The notes below the pieces were generated by a model, which saw nothing but the letters and a program-made list of their open reading frames with translations, made no database searches and had not been told where the DNA came from. 64,000 nt of DNA from Georgenia subflava (GTDB lineage: Bacteria; Actinomycetota; Actinomycetes; Actinomycetales; Actinomycetaceae). The stretch's first letter is position 1; each line of letters begins with the position of its first letter. The stretch lies in contig NZ_VUKD01000001.1 of NCBI RefSeq assembly GCF_009193155.1, forward strand, positions 868,001 through 932,000, given 5' to 3'. A program made the position numbers and the translations under genes. Shown here one piece after another: positions 1 through 8,988 of this stretch.

Positions 1-1296
1 CCGGTTGCTGCACATGGCCAGGGCCATGCCCCAGCCCTCACCGCGGTAGACCATCCGGTCCATCGCCGGGAAGAACCAGGGCGTCGGGTCGTCGTCGACC
101 GGCGCCACCGACGAGGCCAGGAGCTCCTTGGCCAGCGCCAGCCGCCCGACGGAGGCGCCGTCGAGGATCGAGGTGTAGTCGTTGGACTCGAGCCAGTGCC
201 GGCACCGCCCCCGCCACCGCTCGGCGGTCTGCGCGTCCACGGCGCGGGCGAGCATGAGGATCGCCTCGACCGCCATGAAGCCGTTGTCGTAGCTGCGCTC
301 CTTCTCCCGGGAGACGGCACGGCCACGGACCGCGTCCATCATCTGCCCCTGGTAGACCAGCGGGGCGAACGACTCCTCGACGGAGTCGGTGAGGATGACC
401 CGCGACGGGTCGTCGACGTCGTGCGACGTGGCGGCCAGCAGCGCGAAGAGCCGCGCCAGCCCGCGCAGGAGGACAAGACCGTAGGTACCGGTGTACCCGA
501 TGGTCGAGTGCTGGACGAACGAGCCGTCGCGGTAGAAGCCGTTCCCGCTGCTCACGTACTGCCACGTCGCGCTGAGGCCGGCGACGGCGTGCGCCAGACG
601 CTCGGTGTCGCCCCCGACGATCGAGCGCACGATGACGGCCTGGCACAGGTCGACCCGGTTGGCGCCCTCGGAGAGCTGCTTGCCGCGGCTGTCCGGGAAC
701 TGGTACCAGGGGTCGGGCACGTAGAAGTCGATGGCGGCGCAGTACGAGTCGAGGTCGGCCTGGTCGATGTGGTCGCGGAGCAGCGCCATCGTGTCCGCCA
801 GGGAACGGGTCGCGCCGATCTCCCACGCCCACCAGTTGCCGAACTCCGGCTGGCCGGGGTTGTAGACGAGCCGGTTGGTCTCCCGCAGGGCCACGAGGCA
901 CTCGTCGAGGAGGGCCTCGGAGCCGTAGAAGGCGGACCCGGGTGTCGCCCACTGCGTCGCCATCGCCGCGATCCGCAGGTAGGTCGTGCGAATGTTGTTC
1001 TCGGCCGTGAAGGGCAGGTCGACGAACGTCAGGTCGCTGCCGACGGCGGCGAGCTGGGCGCGATGGCCCGCGACCTGGTCGTCGGCGGACGCGATCCGCG
1101 CCGCGAAGTCGGGGTCGCCCGGCACGAGGAGGTCTCGGCCGGTGAGCTGGTCGACCCAGCGCAGGCGCAGGGTCTGAAGCTCCTGGTCACCGAGCTGGGG
1201 AGCCGCGTGGGCGACCCCGGTCATCGCGTCGCCGACGAGCGCGGCGATTCCGACGGCGCCCATGCCCTGGAACATCTGACGTCGGGACAGCTGCAT
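1..1296 (-). CDS. Polysaccharide lyase family 8 (hyaluronate/chondroitin lyase type), C-terminus off the left edge
   Basis: 432 codons are visible; family members usually run 750-800 residues, so the beta-sandwich half is missing only because the window ends. The start follows a GGAG ribosome site. The N-terminus carries a twin-arginine signal (SRRQMFQ, residues 4-10) before a hydrophobic stretch ending AHAA, so export is by Tat. The alpha/alpha-toroid domain is clear: NWWAWEIG at 154-161 (aromatic patch W155/W156), N213, GNGFYRDGSF at 251-260, H263, Y272 and RGR at 324-326. The 50-residue N-to-H and 9-residue H-to-Y spacings match the catalytic Asn/His/Tyr of pneumococcal hyaluronate lyase. 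Family members cleave hyaluronan, chondroitin or xanthan by beta-elimination; the neighbouring sulfatases and amino-sugar genes favour chondroitin sulfate, by inference. Confidence 0.93.
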   Translation of the reverse strand, partial: MQLSRRQMFQGMGAVGIAALVGDAMTGVAHAAPQLGDQELQTLRLRWVDQLTGRDLLVPGDPDFAARIASADDQVAGHRAQLAAVGSDLTFVDLPFTAENNIRTTYLRIAAMATQWATPGSAFYGSEALLDECLVALRETNRLVYNPGQPEFGNWWAWEIGATRSLADTMALLRDHIDQADLDSYCAAIDFYVPDPWYQFPDSRGKQLSEGANRVDLCQAVIVRSIVGGDTERLAHAVAGLSATWQYVSSGNGFYRDGSFVQHSTIGYTGTYGLVLLRGLARLFALLAATSHDVDDPSRVILTDSVEESFAPLVYQGQMMDAVRGRAVSREKERSYDNGFMAVEAILMLARAVDAQTAERWRGRCRHWLESNDYTSILDGASVGRLALAKELLASSVAPVDDDPTPWFFPAMDRMVYRGEGWGMALAMCSNR

Positions 1297-1350
1297 CGCA
1301 CTTCTCCTTCGTTGGATGGGTGTTGCGCTTGCGGGTGCCGGACGGGGTGC

Positions 1351-1374
1351 GCGCAGCCACTGACGGTGCTGCGC
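1351..1374. other. Hairpin between sulfatase and lyase genes
   Basis: Arms GCGCAGC and GCTGCGC enclose a ten-base loop in the 114-bp gap between the sulfatase stop and the lyase start, both read on the minus strand. There is no following T run. It could weaken read-through into the lyase or protect the upstream mRNA end. No clear promoter was seen in this gap. Confidence 0.3.
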
Positions 1375-1410
1375 CGGTCGATCAGGTCTCGTCCGGCGGC
1401 CGTGGTGCCC

Positions 1411-2892
1411 CTACAGGCCCACGGAGTTCTCGACGGCGGTCTCCGGCCGCACGCGGTCGTCCTCGGGGATGTCTCCGCTCATCGCGAGCCACTGGGCGAA
1501 CCGGTCGCCCCGGTCGACGAGCTCGCGGTAGAGGCGGCGGCGCAGCGCCGTGTGCACGGCGCCGTAGACCGGCGCCGCGATGACGTTGCGCAGCTCGTGC
1601 GGGTCCTCGTGCAGGTCGTAGAGCTCGTCGGTGCCGCCGGGGTTGACGACGAGCTTGTACCGGCGGTCGCGCACCATCCGCTGGGAGTACTGGAAGTGGT
1701 GGCCGTGGAACTCGGCGACGACGACGTCGGACCCGGCGTGCTCCGCCGGCCGCAGCAGGCTCCGCCCGCGGCTGTGCGAGCGCGGCGAGCCGGCGACGTC
1801 GAGGACCGTGGCGTGCAGGTCGATGAGCGTCACGAGCTCGTCCGAGCGGGTCGGCTGCTGCCCGGGTGCGGCGAGGACCAGGGGGATGCGGTAGATGTCC
1901 TCGTACATCGCCGGGCCCTTGTCGTTGAGCCGGTGCGCGCCGGTGAACTCCCCGTGGTCGGCCGTGAAGGCGAGGACCGTCGAGTCGGTGAGCCCGCACT
2001 CCTCGAGTGCGGTGAGGACGCGGCCGATCTGGTGGTCGATCATCGCGACGTAGCCGCGGTAGGCGGCGTGCAGGACCCGCCAGGTCTGCTCGTCGAGACG
2101 ATCGGCGCCCCAGTAACGGGAGTAGGTGCGCTGGACGTCCGGCTTGCCGACGAAGGTCTCGGCCATCGACGCCGGCAGCGGCACGTCGGCCGGGTCGAAC
2201 AGGTCGAACCACTCCGACGGGAGGAGGTACGGCAGGTGCGGCCCGAAGAAGTTGCAGGTGAGGAAGAAGGGCCCGGCGTCGGCGTAGCTGCGGATCTTCT
2301 CGATCGCGAGGTCGGCGAGGTAGGCCTCGAAGGTGGCCTCGGTGGGCTGCGCGAGGCGGCCGGCGAGGAGGTGCCCCCGGCTGCCGTCGGGCAGCGTGGT
2401 GCGGATCTGGTCGTGCACGTCGACCGGCGGGTGGCCGTGCTCGTCGAGCCAGGCCAGGTAGCCGGGGTAGGTGTAGTCGTTGAGGGCGCCCGGGATGTGC
2501 TCGCCGTCGAATCCGTAGTGGTCGGGTCCCAGCCGGCGGCCGACGTGCCACTTGCCGACGTGCCCGGCGGTGTAGCCCTGCGCGGCCAGGTCGTCCGCCA
2601 GGGTGCGGGTGCCCGGCTCGAGCTCCTCCCGCAGGCCCGCGCTCCACTCGAAGTTGCCGATCATGCCGTGCTCGAACGGGTAGCGGCCGGTGAGGAGGCT
2701 GGCCCGGGCAGGTGTGCAGATGGCGCTGGGGGTGTAGGCGGCGTCGAAGACGGTGCCGCGGGCGGCGAGCCCGTCGAGCACCGGGGTGCGGGTGGGCCGG
2801 CCGCCGTAGCAGCCGAGGGTGTCGACCCGGTGCTGGTCGGTCATCAGGAGCAGGACGTTGCGGCGTCCGGCGTTGTCAGTAGGGGACGGCAT
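1411..2892 (-). CDS. Sulfatase, Cys-type (S1 family)
   Basis: 493 residues, a full-length arylsulfatase-type hydrolase. Near the N-terminus TDQH (18-21) supplies metal ligands. C59-T-P-A-R63 is the C-x-P/A-x-R signature whose cysteine is converted to formylglycine. GKWHVG and TADHGEF further on are the conserved Lys/His and Asp/His metal or sulfate-binding motifs. No signal peptide is visible, so it probably acts in the cytoplasm on imported sulfated oligosaccharides. The start has a good GGAGGAG ribosome site and lies 17 bp inside the end of the upstream sulfatase gene, suggesting translational coupling. The exact sulfate ester cannot be read from the sequence. Confidence 0.93.
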   Translation of the reverse strand: MPSPTDNAGRRNVLLLMTDQHRVDTLGCYGGRPTRTPVLDGLAARGTVFDAAYTPSAICTPARASLLTGRYPFEHGMIGNFEWSAGLREELEPGTRTLADDLAAQGYTAGHVGKWHVGRRLGPDHYGFDGEHIPGALNDYTYPGYLAWLDEHGHPPVDVHDQIRTTLPDGSRGHLLAGRLAQPTEATFEAYLADLAIEKIRSYADAGPFFLTCNFFGPHLPYLLPSEWFDLFDPADVPLPASMAETFVGKPDVQRTYSRYWGADRLDEQTWRVLHAAYRGYVAMIDHQIGRVLTALEECGLTDSTVLAFTADHGEFTGAHRLNDKGPAMYEDIYRIPLVLAAPGQQPTRSDELVTLIDLHATVLDVAGSPRSHSRGRSLLRPAEHAGSDVVVAEFHGHHFQYSQRMVRDRRYKLVVNPGGTDELYDLHEDPHELRNVIAAPVYGAVHTALRRRLYRELVDRGDRFAQWLAMSGDIPEDDRVRPETAVENSVGL

Positions 2893-4219
2893 AGATCTCC
2901 TCCACGACGTCCGGCGAGACGTCGGCGGGCAGGACGAGCCGCTTGAGCATGAGCCGGTCGCCGGTGGCCAGGCACCAGTCGAGCAGTCGGCGCCGGCAGT
3001 CCTCGAGAAGGCCCGCGTGCCGTGACTCCACGGCGAGGTTGACCATCTCCCCCGGGTCCTCGACCAGGTCGAACAGCTGCTCCCGGTACCGGCCCCAGCC
3101 GTAGACGACGTACTTGTACCGGCTGCCGACGAGAGCCCGGCCGTGGGTGCTCGGCCGGTCGCTGCCGACGAACGTCGTCTCGACGACGACGTGGTCCCCG
3201 CCGGCCCGGGCGCCGTCGGCGAGCGTGCCGAGCAGGGAGGAGCCGGCCAGCCCCGACGGCGGACCCACGCCGGCGGCGTCGCAGAGGGTGGGCAGGAGGT
3301 CGAGACCGACGCTCACCGGCGTCGGTGCGACGGTCCCGGCCGGCACCTGGCCGGGCCAGCGCACCAGGAGCGGGACCCGCACGACCTCCTCGTACAGGGC
3401 GGTCTTCTGGTTCCACGCGTGGGCCGCGTCGCCGTCGCCGTGGTCGCTGGTGAAGACCACGACGGTGCTCTCGGCCAGGCCGGTCCGGTCCAGCTCGGCC
3501 AGGAGCCGTCCGACGCGGTCGTCGGCCCGCTCGACGAGCCGGGCGTAGTGGTGGCGGTAGCGGCGCCAGTCCTCCGGGGTGTACGCGGCCGTGCCGTACA
3601 CGAACGGCGCGGCCGCCTGCTCGGTCCGCAGGGCCTCCGGCTCGAAGGGTTGCCTGCCGAAGCTCGCCGGCAGGTTCGGCGCGTCCGCCAGGTCGGCGGA
3701 CGGCACCGGGCCGTAGTACGAGGGCTGGTTCCGGGCGACCTCGCAGATGGTGTGCGGGTCGTCGAAGGAGACGACCAGGAAGAACGGGCGCTCGGCACCG
3801 ACCTGGTCGGCCAGGAACTCCCCGGCGGCCTCCACGAGCCCGGCGTCGCCGAACTCGCGCAGCCACTCGAACCCGTCGCCCGTGTCCGCGTCCGGCCGGG
3901 TGGCGTGCCACTTGCCGGCATGCCCGGTCCGGTATCCGGCGGCGCCGAGCAGGTGGGCCAGGGACTGCGGCCCGCGGACGCGCTCGGGCTCGCGCGCCGG
4001 GGAGTTGGAGTGCACGCCGAGCTCGTGCGGGTGCATGCCGGTGGCCATCGAGATCCGGGAGGGCACGCACAGCGGGAAGGTCACGTAGGCGCGGTCGAAC
4101 CGGGCCCCCTCGGCGGCGAGCCGGTCCAGGTTCGGGGTCGCGACGTGGGTCGCACCGGCGCAGGAGAGCATGTGGCCGGAGTGCTGGTCGGTCGTGACGA
4201 GCAGGATGTTCGGTCTCAT
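2876..4219 (-). CDS. Sulfatase, Cys-type (S1 family)
   Basis: 447 residues. The formylglycine site is C51-V-P-S-R55, the canonical CxPSR form; TTDQH (9-13) begins the metal site, and AGKWHA and TSDHGDG supply the remaining ligands. No export signal is visible, so a cytoplasmic location is likely. Its ATG overlaps the stop of the preceding sulfatase gene in an ATGA, and its own end overlaps the next sulfatase by 17 bp, so three sulfatases are translated as a coupled string. It is clearly divergent from its neighbours, so different sulfate positions or different sugars are likely substrates (inference). Confidence 0.93.
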   Translation of the reverse strand: MRPNILLVTTDQHSGHMLSCAGATHVATPNLDRLAAEGARFDRAYVTFPLCVPSRISMATGMHPHELGVHSNSPAREPERVRGPQSLAHLLGAAGYRTGHAGKWHATRPDADTGDGFEWLREFGDAGLVEAAGEFLADQVGAERPFFLVVSFDDPHTICEVARNQPSYYGPVPSADLADAPNLPASFGRQPFEPEALRTEQAAAPFVYGTAAYTPEDWRRYRHHYARLVERADDRVGRLLAELDRTGLAESTVVVFTSDHGDGDAAHAWNQKTALYEEVVRVPLLVRWPGQVPAGTVAPTPVSVGLDLLPTLCDAAGVGPPSGLAGSSLLGTLADGARAGGDHVVVETTFVGSDRPSTHGRALVGSRYKYVVYGWGRYREQLFDLVEDPGEMVNLAVESRHAGLLEDCRRRLLDWCLATGDRLMLKRLVLPADVSPDVVEEIYAVPY

Positions 4220-5592
4220 GCCGGCACCGCCCAGGGGTCTTGCACGCGCTCGAGCTCGGCGCGCAGCTCGGCCAGGAGCTCGCGGGCCTCGTCGGGGCGC
4301 CCGGCCAGCACGTCGGTGCGCTGGTACGGGTCCGCCTCGAGGTCGTACAGGTGGACGGGTCGGAGGTCAGTACCGTCCCGGGCGGCCACGAGGAGGCGCT
4401 CGGGCGTCCGCAGGCCTCGGATGTCCTCCGGTCCGGCGGTGCTCGGCATCCGCAGGTACAGGGCGGCGCCGGGACCCGGCGCCGTGGCGCTGCGTGCCGC
4501 GTCCGCGAGGTCGCGGCCCTGCATGGCGGCGGGCACCCGGTCGCCCAGCCCGAGGAGGGACAGCACGGTGACCGGCAGGTCCGGGGTGCTGACGAGCGCG
4601 TCGCGCCGACCGGGCTCGATGCGCCCGGGCAGGCGGAGGACGAGCGGGACCAGGAGGGACTCGTCGTACCAGACGTTCTTGGCGAGGAGGCCGTGGCTGC
4701 CGAGCTGCATCCCGTGGTCGGACGTGAAGACGACGAGCGTGTCGCCGGCGGCCCCGGTCTCCTCCAGGGTCCTCAGCAGCCGCCCGATCTGCTCGTCGAC
4801 GCCGGTGACGGCGGCGAAGTAGTCAGCCGCCACGGCGGCGGCCTGGCGACCCTCGGTGGTGGTGGTGTCGACGTTCGGCCGCGTGAGCAGCTCCGGGACG
4901 TCGCGGTAGCGCGCGACGTAGCGGTCGGGGACCTCGTCGAACGGCGGGTGCGGCGGGTTGTAGGACATGACGACGGCGAACGGGTCGCCTCCGGCGGCGG
5001 CGCGCCCGCCCAGCTCGCGCAGCAGCTCGCAGGCCACGTCCGTCTCGTGCTCGGCGGACCACTGGTGGATCCGGTGCGGAGCCTCGCGCGGCGCCTCGTC
5101 GACCCAGTAGTGGGGCGTGAGGTGGTTGTCGCTGCACCCGTGGGAGTACCACCGGCGAAAGCCGTGGCGCCGTGGGCCGGGCGGGGTGTAGGCGTCCCAC
5201 ACCCGCCCGTCGTCGCGCCGGCCCTCGCCGTGGTGCTCGTCCGCCGGGGCGGGCAGGTCCAGGTGCCACTTCCCGACGTAGGCGGTGTCGTAGCCGGCGG
5301 CGTCCAGCACGTCGGAGAGGCAGACCGCATCCGTAGGAAGGGGGGCCGTCAGGCCTGCCGCGCCGGAGCTGAGGTTCGAGGTGACCCCGTTGCGGTGCGG
5401 GTACTGCCCGGTCATGAGCATGGCCCGGTACGGGCTGCACACGGGGTAGTTGCTCACCGCGCGGGTGAACCACGCCCCCTCGGCCGCGAGACGGTCGAGG
5501 ACGGGGGTGTGGACGGGGTCCGCGCCGGCGACGCCGAGCGCACCGGCGCGCCACTGGTCGGCGAGGACGAAGAGCAGGTTCGTGCCCGCCAC
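4216..5592 (-). CDS. Sulfatase, Cys-type (S1 family)
   Basis: 458 residues with a GTG start four bases after the stop of the ABC permease gene. LADQW (10-14) begins the metal site, C52-S-P-Y-R56 is the formylglycine site, and VGKWHLD and TSDHGMQLG are the conserved catalytic-site motifs. There is no signal peptide. It is the first of three coupled sulfatase genes behind a sugar importer, which suggests that sulfated sugars are imported before desulfation. The Tyr in CxPYR is a less common variant at the fourth motif position but keeps the essential Cys, Pro and Arg. Confidence 0.93.
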   Translation of the reverse strand: MAGTNLLFVLADQWRAGALGVAGADPVHTPVLDRLAAEGAWFTRAVSNYPVCSPYRAMLMTGQYPHRNGVTSNLSSGAAGLTAPLPTDAVCLSDVLDAAGYDTAYVGKWHLDLPAPADEHHGEGRRDDGRVWDAYTPPGPRRHGFRRWYSHGCSDNHLTPHYWVDEAPREAPHRIHQWSAEHETDVACELLRELGGRAAAGGDPFAVVMSYNPPHPPFDEVPDRYVARYRDVPELLTRPNVDTTTTEGRQAAAVAADYFAAVTGVDEQIGRLLRTLEETGAAGDTLVVFTSDHGMQLGSHGLLAKNVWYDESLLVPLVLRLPGRIEPGRRDALVSTPDLPVTVLSLLGLGDRVPAAMQGRDLADAARSATAPGPGAALYLRMPSTAGPEDIRGLRTPERLLVAARDGTDLRPVHLYDLEADPYQRTDVLAGRPDEARELLAELRAELERVQDPWAVPA

Positions 5593-5596
5593 GCCC

Positions 5597-6526
5597 CTAC
5601 TTCCCCATGCCCAGGGTCAGGCCCTCCGTGAGCCTGCGCCCGAGCCACACGAACACGACGACCATCGGGAGGATGACGATGCAGAGCCCCGCGAAGAGCC
5701 CACCCCAGTCGGCGCCGCTGTACGTCTGCTGCTGGACGAACGAGATCAGCGCGACCGGCAGGGTGAACTTGTCCGTGGACTGCAGCAGCGTCAGCGCGAG
5801 CAGCGTCTCGTTCCAGTGCGAGATGACCTGCAGGACGAACGCGGTGAGCAGGCCGCCCTTGGCGAGCGGGAGCATGATCCGCCAGAACGTCTGGAACGGG
5901 CTGGTGCCGTCCAGGGCCGCCGCCTCCTCGAGCTCGCTCGGCAGCGAGCGGAAGAAGGCCGTGAGCAGGAAGACGGTGAACGGCATCGAGGTCCCGATGT
6001 AGACCAGGTTGAGCCCGATCAGGCTGTCCGTGAGGTAGAGCCGGCTCATCATCACGAACAGGGGCAGGAGGATGACCTGCACGGGCACGCCGAGGCCGAG
6101 GATGAAGTACATCGTCAGGACGTTGGTCAGGCGGCTCTCCTGCCGGCTGAGGTAGTACGCCGCCGGCGCGGCGATCGCCACGGTGAGCACCGAGGAGACG
6201 ATCGTGACGTTGAGGCTGTTCAGCGCGGCGGTGCCGAAGTTGCTCGCCGTCCAGGCGTCGACGAAGTTCTCGAACCTCAGGCTGGTCGGCAGCCCCCACG
6301 GGTTGTCGAAGATCTCCCGGGTCCCCCGCAGAGACTGCAGGACGACCCAGAGCAGGAGCAGCACGTTGAAGCCGACGAGCCCCCAGATCAGGGTGATCCC
6401 GATGCGGCGGACGGGGCCGTCCCCCGAGAGCTTCGGGCGGGTGTTCCGGCGGCGGTTGCGTGGCCGTGGCGCAGCAGGTGGGAGGGGCGCCGGGGTGGTC
6501 TCGGGCATGGCGGTGGATGTGGTCAC
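5597..6526 (-). CDS. Sugar ABC transporter permease, MalG type (CUT1)
   Basis: 309 residues; about 45 N-terminal residues are Pro/Arg-rich and cytoplasmic, then six membrane segments follow. The EAA loop that contacts the ATPase is recognisable (ELEEAAALDGTSPFQTFWRI), and the protein ends GLTLGMGK as many MalG-type permeases do. The GTG start lies 12 bp after the MalF-type gene; an ATG six codons later is an alternative. It pairs with the gene upstream to form the import channel. No ATPase gene is in this cluster, so a shared MsiK-type ATPase elsewhere is likely. Confidence 0.92.
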   Translation of the reverse strand: MTTSTAMPETTPAPLPPAAPRPRNRRRNTRPKLSGDGPVRRIGITLIWGLVGFNVLLLLWVVLQSLRGTREIFDNPWGLPTSLRFENFVDAWTASNFGTAALNSLNVTIVSSVLTVAIAAPAAYYLSRQESRLTNVLTMYFILGLGVPVQVILLPLFVMMSRLYLTDSLIGLNLVYIGTSMPFTVFLLTAFFRSLPSELEEAAALDGTSPFQTFWRIMLPLAKGGLLTAFVLQVISHWNETLLALTLLQSTDKFTLPVALISFVQQQTYSGADWGGLFAGLCIVILPMVVVFVWLGRRLTEGLTLGMGK

Positions 6527-6538
6527 TGGGCGGTCCGA

Positions 6539-7480
6539 TCAGAACTCGATGGCCTCGCGGCGCGTCACGCGGCGGAGGAGGACGACGAGGACGCTGACGA
6601 GCAGGAGGGAGAGGACGGCTGCTGCCGCGGCGGCCCCGAACGAGGGGATCGACTCGCCCCCGAACGCGGTCGCGTAGGTGTAGACGGCGGCGGTCCAGGT
6701 CTCGTGCGGCGGGGAGCCGACGGTCGTCCCGCCGCCGAAGATCCAGACGATCTCGAAGATCTTCACCGCCGAGATCGTCCACAGCACGGCGCAGACCGCG
6801 AAGACGTCCCAGGTGAGCGGCAGGATGACGTGGCGCAGCCGCTGGAAGGCGTTGGCGCCGGCCAGCGCGGCGTCCTCGAAGAAGTACGGCGGGATGCGGT
6901 CGACGCCGGACATGAGGATCGTCGTGTAGTAGCCGACCGTCATCCACAGCATCGTGATCATGATCAGCGGGAAGAGGTTCTCCCGCGCGAGCCAGGCCAG
7001 GGGCGCCTCGACCCCGATGAAGCCGAGGAGGGAGTTCAGGAGCCCGTCGGGGTTGAAGATGAAGCCCGCGAGCACCCCGAAGACCAGGGCGTTGATGAGG
7101 TGCGGGATGAAGATGACCGAGCGCGCGAACGACTTGCCGGCCATGTCCCGCAGGAAGAGGCTCATCGCGAAGGCGAGGACGAAGATGGCGCCGCCGACGA
7201 CGAAGAGCAGGAGCAGGGTGTTGCCGAACGACGTCAGGAACAGGTCGTCGGTGAGCAGCCGGGTGTAGTTGCCCAGCCCGCGGAACTCCATCGGCCCCGC
7301 GCCGGGCCACTTGTTGAGGCTGATCCAGATCGTCGCGCCGACCGGCACGACGAAGAGAGCGGTGTACAGGACGAGCGCGGGGCCGACGAAGGGCCAGAAC
7401 AGGCGGCGACGCTGACGTGCCAGCGGCGAGCCCGCCTGTCCCGGCGCCTTCGTGGCCGGCGAGCTGAGGAGCGCGGACAT
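6539..7480 (-). CDS. Sugar ABC transporter permease, MalF type (CUT1)
   Basis: 313 residues with six predicted membrane segments and an EAA-like loop near FFEDAALAGANAFQRLRHV. Its ATG shares one base with the stop of the binding-protein gene (TGATG), so the two are translationally coupled. Together with the MalG-type partner it forms the inner-membrane channel for the sugar bound by the lipoprotein. The position ahead of the sulfatases and near the lyase makes unsaturated, possibly sulfated, di- or oligosaccharides the likely cargo (inference). Confidence 0.92.
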   Translation of the reverse strand: MSALLSSPATKAPGQAGSPLARQRRRLFWPFVGPALVLYTALFVVPVGATIWISLNKWPGAGPMEFRGLGNYTRLLTDDLFLTSFGNTLLLLFVVGGAIFVLAFAMSLFLRDMAGKSFARSVIFIPHLINALVFGVLAGFIFNPDGLLNSLLGFIGVEAPLAWLARENLFPLIMITMLWMTVGYYTTILMSGVDRIPPYFFEDAALAGANAFQRLRHVILPLTWDVFAVCAVLWTISAVKIFEIVWIFGGGTTVGSPPHETWTAAVYTYATAFGGESIPSFGAAAAAAVLSLLLVSVLVVLLRRVTRREAIEF

Positions 7481-8790
7481 CAGCCCTGCTCTGCCCAGTA
7501 CTCGGCGGTCGCCGCTGCCATCTTGTCAACGAACTCCTGCGCGTCGATCTTGCCGAGCACGAGCTCGTCGTTGATGGCCCAGAAGACCTTGTCGTTGTAG
7601 CCGGGGAAGGCGACGCCGTCGTTCTGCTGGTGGAAGGAGTCGGCCTCCTGCAGGTGGGCCCACACGCCCGCCTGCTCGGCCGGCGGCTCGACGTCCTCGC
7701 GGACGGGCAGCTGGCCGCCCTCGGCGGCCAGGGCCTGGTACTTCTCCTGGAGGTAGAAGGCGGCGAACTTCTGGGCGGCGTCGGCGTTGTCCGCGTTGCG
7801 CGGCACGACGAAGCCGTTGAAGTCGGCGCGGGCGCTGTTGTGGTCCCCGGACGTCAGCGGGAACGGCATCGACGCGAAGTCGAAGCCCTCGCTCGCGTAG
7901 GTCTGGGTCTCCATCGGGGCCCACGTGCCCATGAAGAGCAGCGCGGCGTCCCCGGCGGCCCACTCCTGCTGGTGCGTGGGGAACTTGCTGGCGTCGTAGC
8001 CGTCGACGAAGTATCCGCCGTCGACGAGCTGCTGGACCTTCTCGGCGGCGTCGAGGACGGCCGGGTCCTTCCAGCTCTCGCCCGTCTCGTCCGCCGCGAT
8101 GGCGTGGAGCGAGCCCGGCCCGGAGTTGCGCAGCAGGAGCGTGGTGAACCAGTAGGCGTTGTACCCGGGGATGTCGCCGTCGAGCGCGATCGGGGTCTGC
8201 CCGTCGGCCTCGAGGCTGTCGAGCAGCCCGATGAAGTCGTCCCACGTCTGCGGGGGGCTCTCGACGAGGTCCGGGTGGCTGGCGGCGTCGAACCAGACCG
8301 CGTCGGAGGTGATCGTGTAGGGGACCATCCAGGGCTGGCCGTCCTCGAGCTCGATGTCGATGGTCTCGAGGTACCGCGCCGGGACGACCTCCTCGAGGGT
8401 CCCGCCCTCGGACTCCGCCGTCCAGGCCTCGTCGAGGCCGAGGGCCTGCCCGGAGGCGACGATGGCGGGGAAGAGCTTGACGTAGGAGCCGTCGACCAGG
8501 TCCGGGCCGGTGCGGGTGCTGAGGGTCGGCACGGTGCGCTGGACGTTGTCGCGCCCCTGCCACTGCGCGTCGACGGTGATGCCGGTCTCGGCCTCGAAGT
8601 CCTCGATCGCCTGGGCCATGACCACCTGCATGGGTTCACCCTCCTTCCACATGGACCAGTAGGTGAACTCCGTCGACTCCTCACCGCTGCCGGAGTCCGC
8701 ACCACTGTCGGAGCAGGCGGCAAGGACGAGGGAAGCGGCGCCGATCGCGGCGAGGGCGGCAGCTCGCCGCCCGGGTCGGATATGCATCAT
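7480..8790 (-). CDS. Sugar ABC transporter substrate-binding lipoprotein (CUT1)
   Basis: 436 residues from the first of two adjacent ATG codons (8790 or 8787), both correctly spaced after a GGAAGG site. The frame is open further upstream, but that extension crosses the promoter region. A short Arg-rich N-terminus, hydrophobic core and lipobox LAAC (followed by SDSGADSG) mark a lipoprotein anchored on the outer membrane face. The rest is a family 1 extracellular solute-binding protein (FTYWSMWKEG near the start; a Trp-rich C-terminal lobe). First gene of the importer-sulfatase operon, transcribed divergently from the GntR/LacI-type regulator. Confidence 0.93.
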   Translation of the reverse strand: MMHIRPGRRAAALAAIGAASLVLAACSDSGADSGSGEESTEFTYWSMWKEGEPMQVVMAQAIEDFEAETGITVDAQWQGRDNVQRTVPTLSTRTGPDLVDGSYVKLFPAIVASGQALGLDEAWTAESEGGTLEEVVPARYLETIDIELEDGQPWMVPYTITSDAVWFDAASHPDLVESPPQTWDDFIGLLDSLEADGQTPIALDGDIPGYNAYWFTTLLLRNSGPGSLHAIAADETGESWKDPAVLDAAEKVQQLVDGGYFVDGYDASKFPTHQQEWAAGDAALLFMGTWAPMETQTYASEGFDFASMPFPLTSGDHNSARADFNGFVVPRNADNADAAQKFAAFYLQEKYQALAAEGGQLPVREDVEPPAEQAGVWAHLQEADSFHQQNDGVAFPGYNDKVFWAINDELVLGKIDAQEFVDKMAAATAEYWAEQG

Positions 8791-8832
8791 TGCAACCTTC
8801 CGTGGTGGACAGCCCCGGTCGTCCGGGGCCCT

Positions 8833-8937
8833 GTGCACCGTCAGCATGACCCAAGTCACCCCCTCCGTCAAGGTGTACTTCGAGATGACTTTGGTGCAAT
8901 GCACCCCCCGATTGGCGATCAGTACTACCTAAGTCAT
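8833..8937. promoter_or_regulatory. Divergent promoter and candidate operators for the importer/sulfatase operon
   Basis: The gap between the binding-protein start and the regulator start holds several symmetric elements. GGTGCAATGCACC at 8893-8905 is a perfect 6+1+6 palindrome. TGAC-N4-GTCA lies at 8847-8858, and ATGACTT (8885-8891) and AAGTCAT (8931-8937) are inverted copies of the same half-site. On the minus strand, TTGACG with a 17-bp spacer to CATGCT is a plausible promoter, with the TGAC-N4-GTCA element inside its spacer. These are candidate binding sites for the adjacent regulator. Confidence 0.5.
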
Positions 8938-8988
8938 TCCCAAATGGGTTCGTCGGCTGCTACGTTGTCCCCGACGAAAGGAACCTGC

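Noticed and set aside
196-2946. Very long plus-strand open frame opposite the lyase and sulfatase genes
   Set aside because: Antisense shadow of high-G+C coding DNA; composition rich in Arg, Gly and Val without domains, while the minus strand has clear sulfatase motifs.
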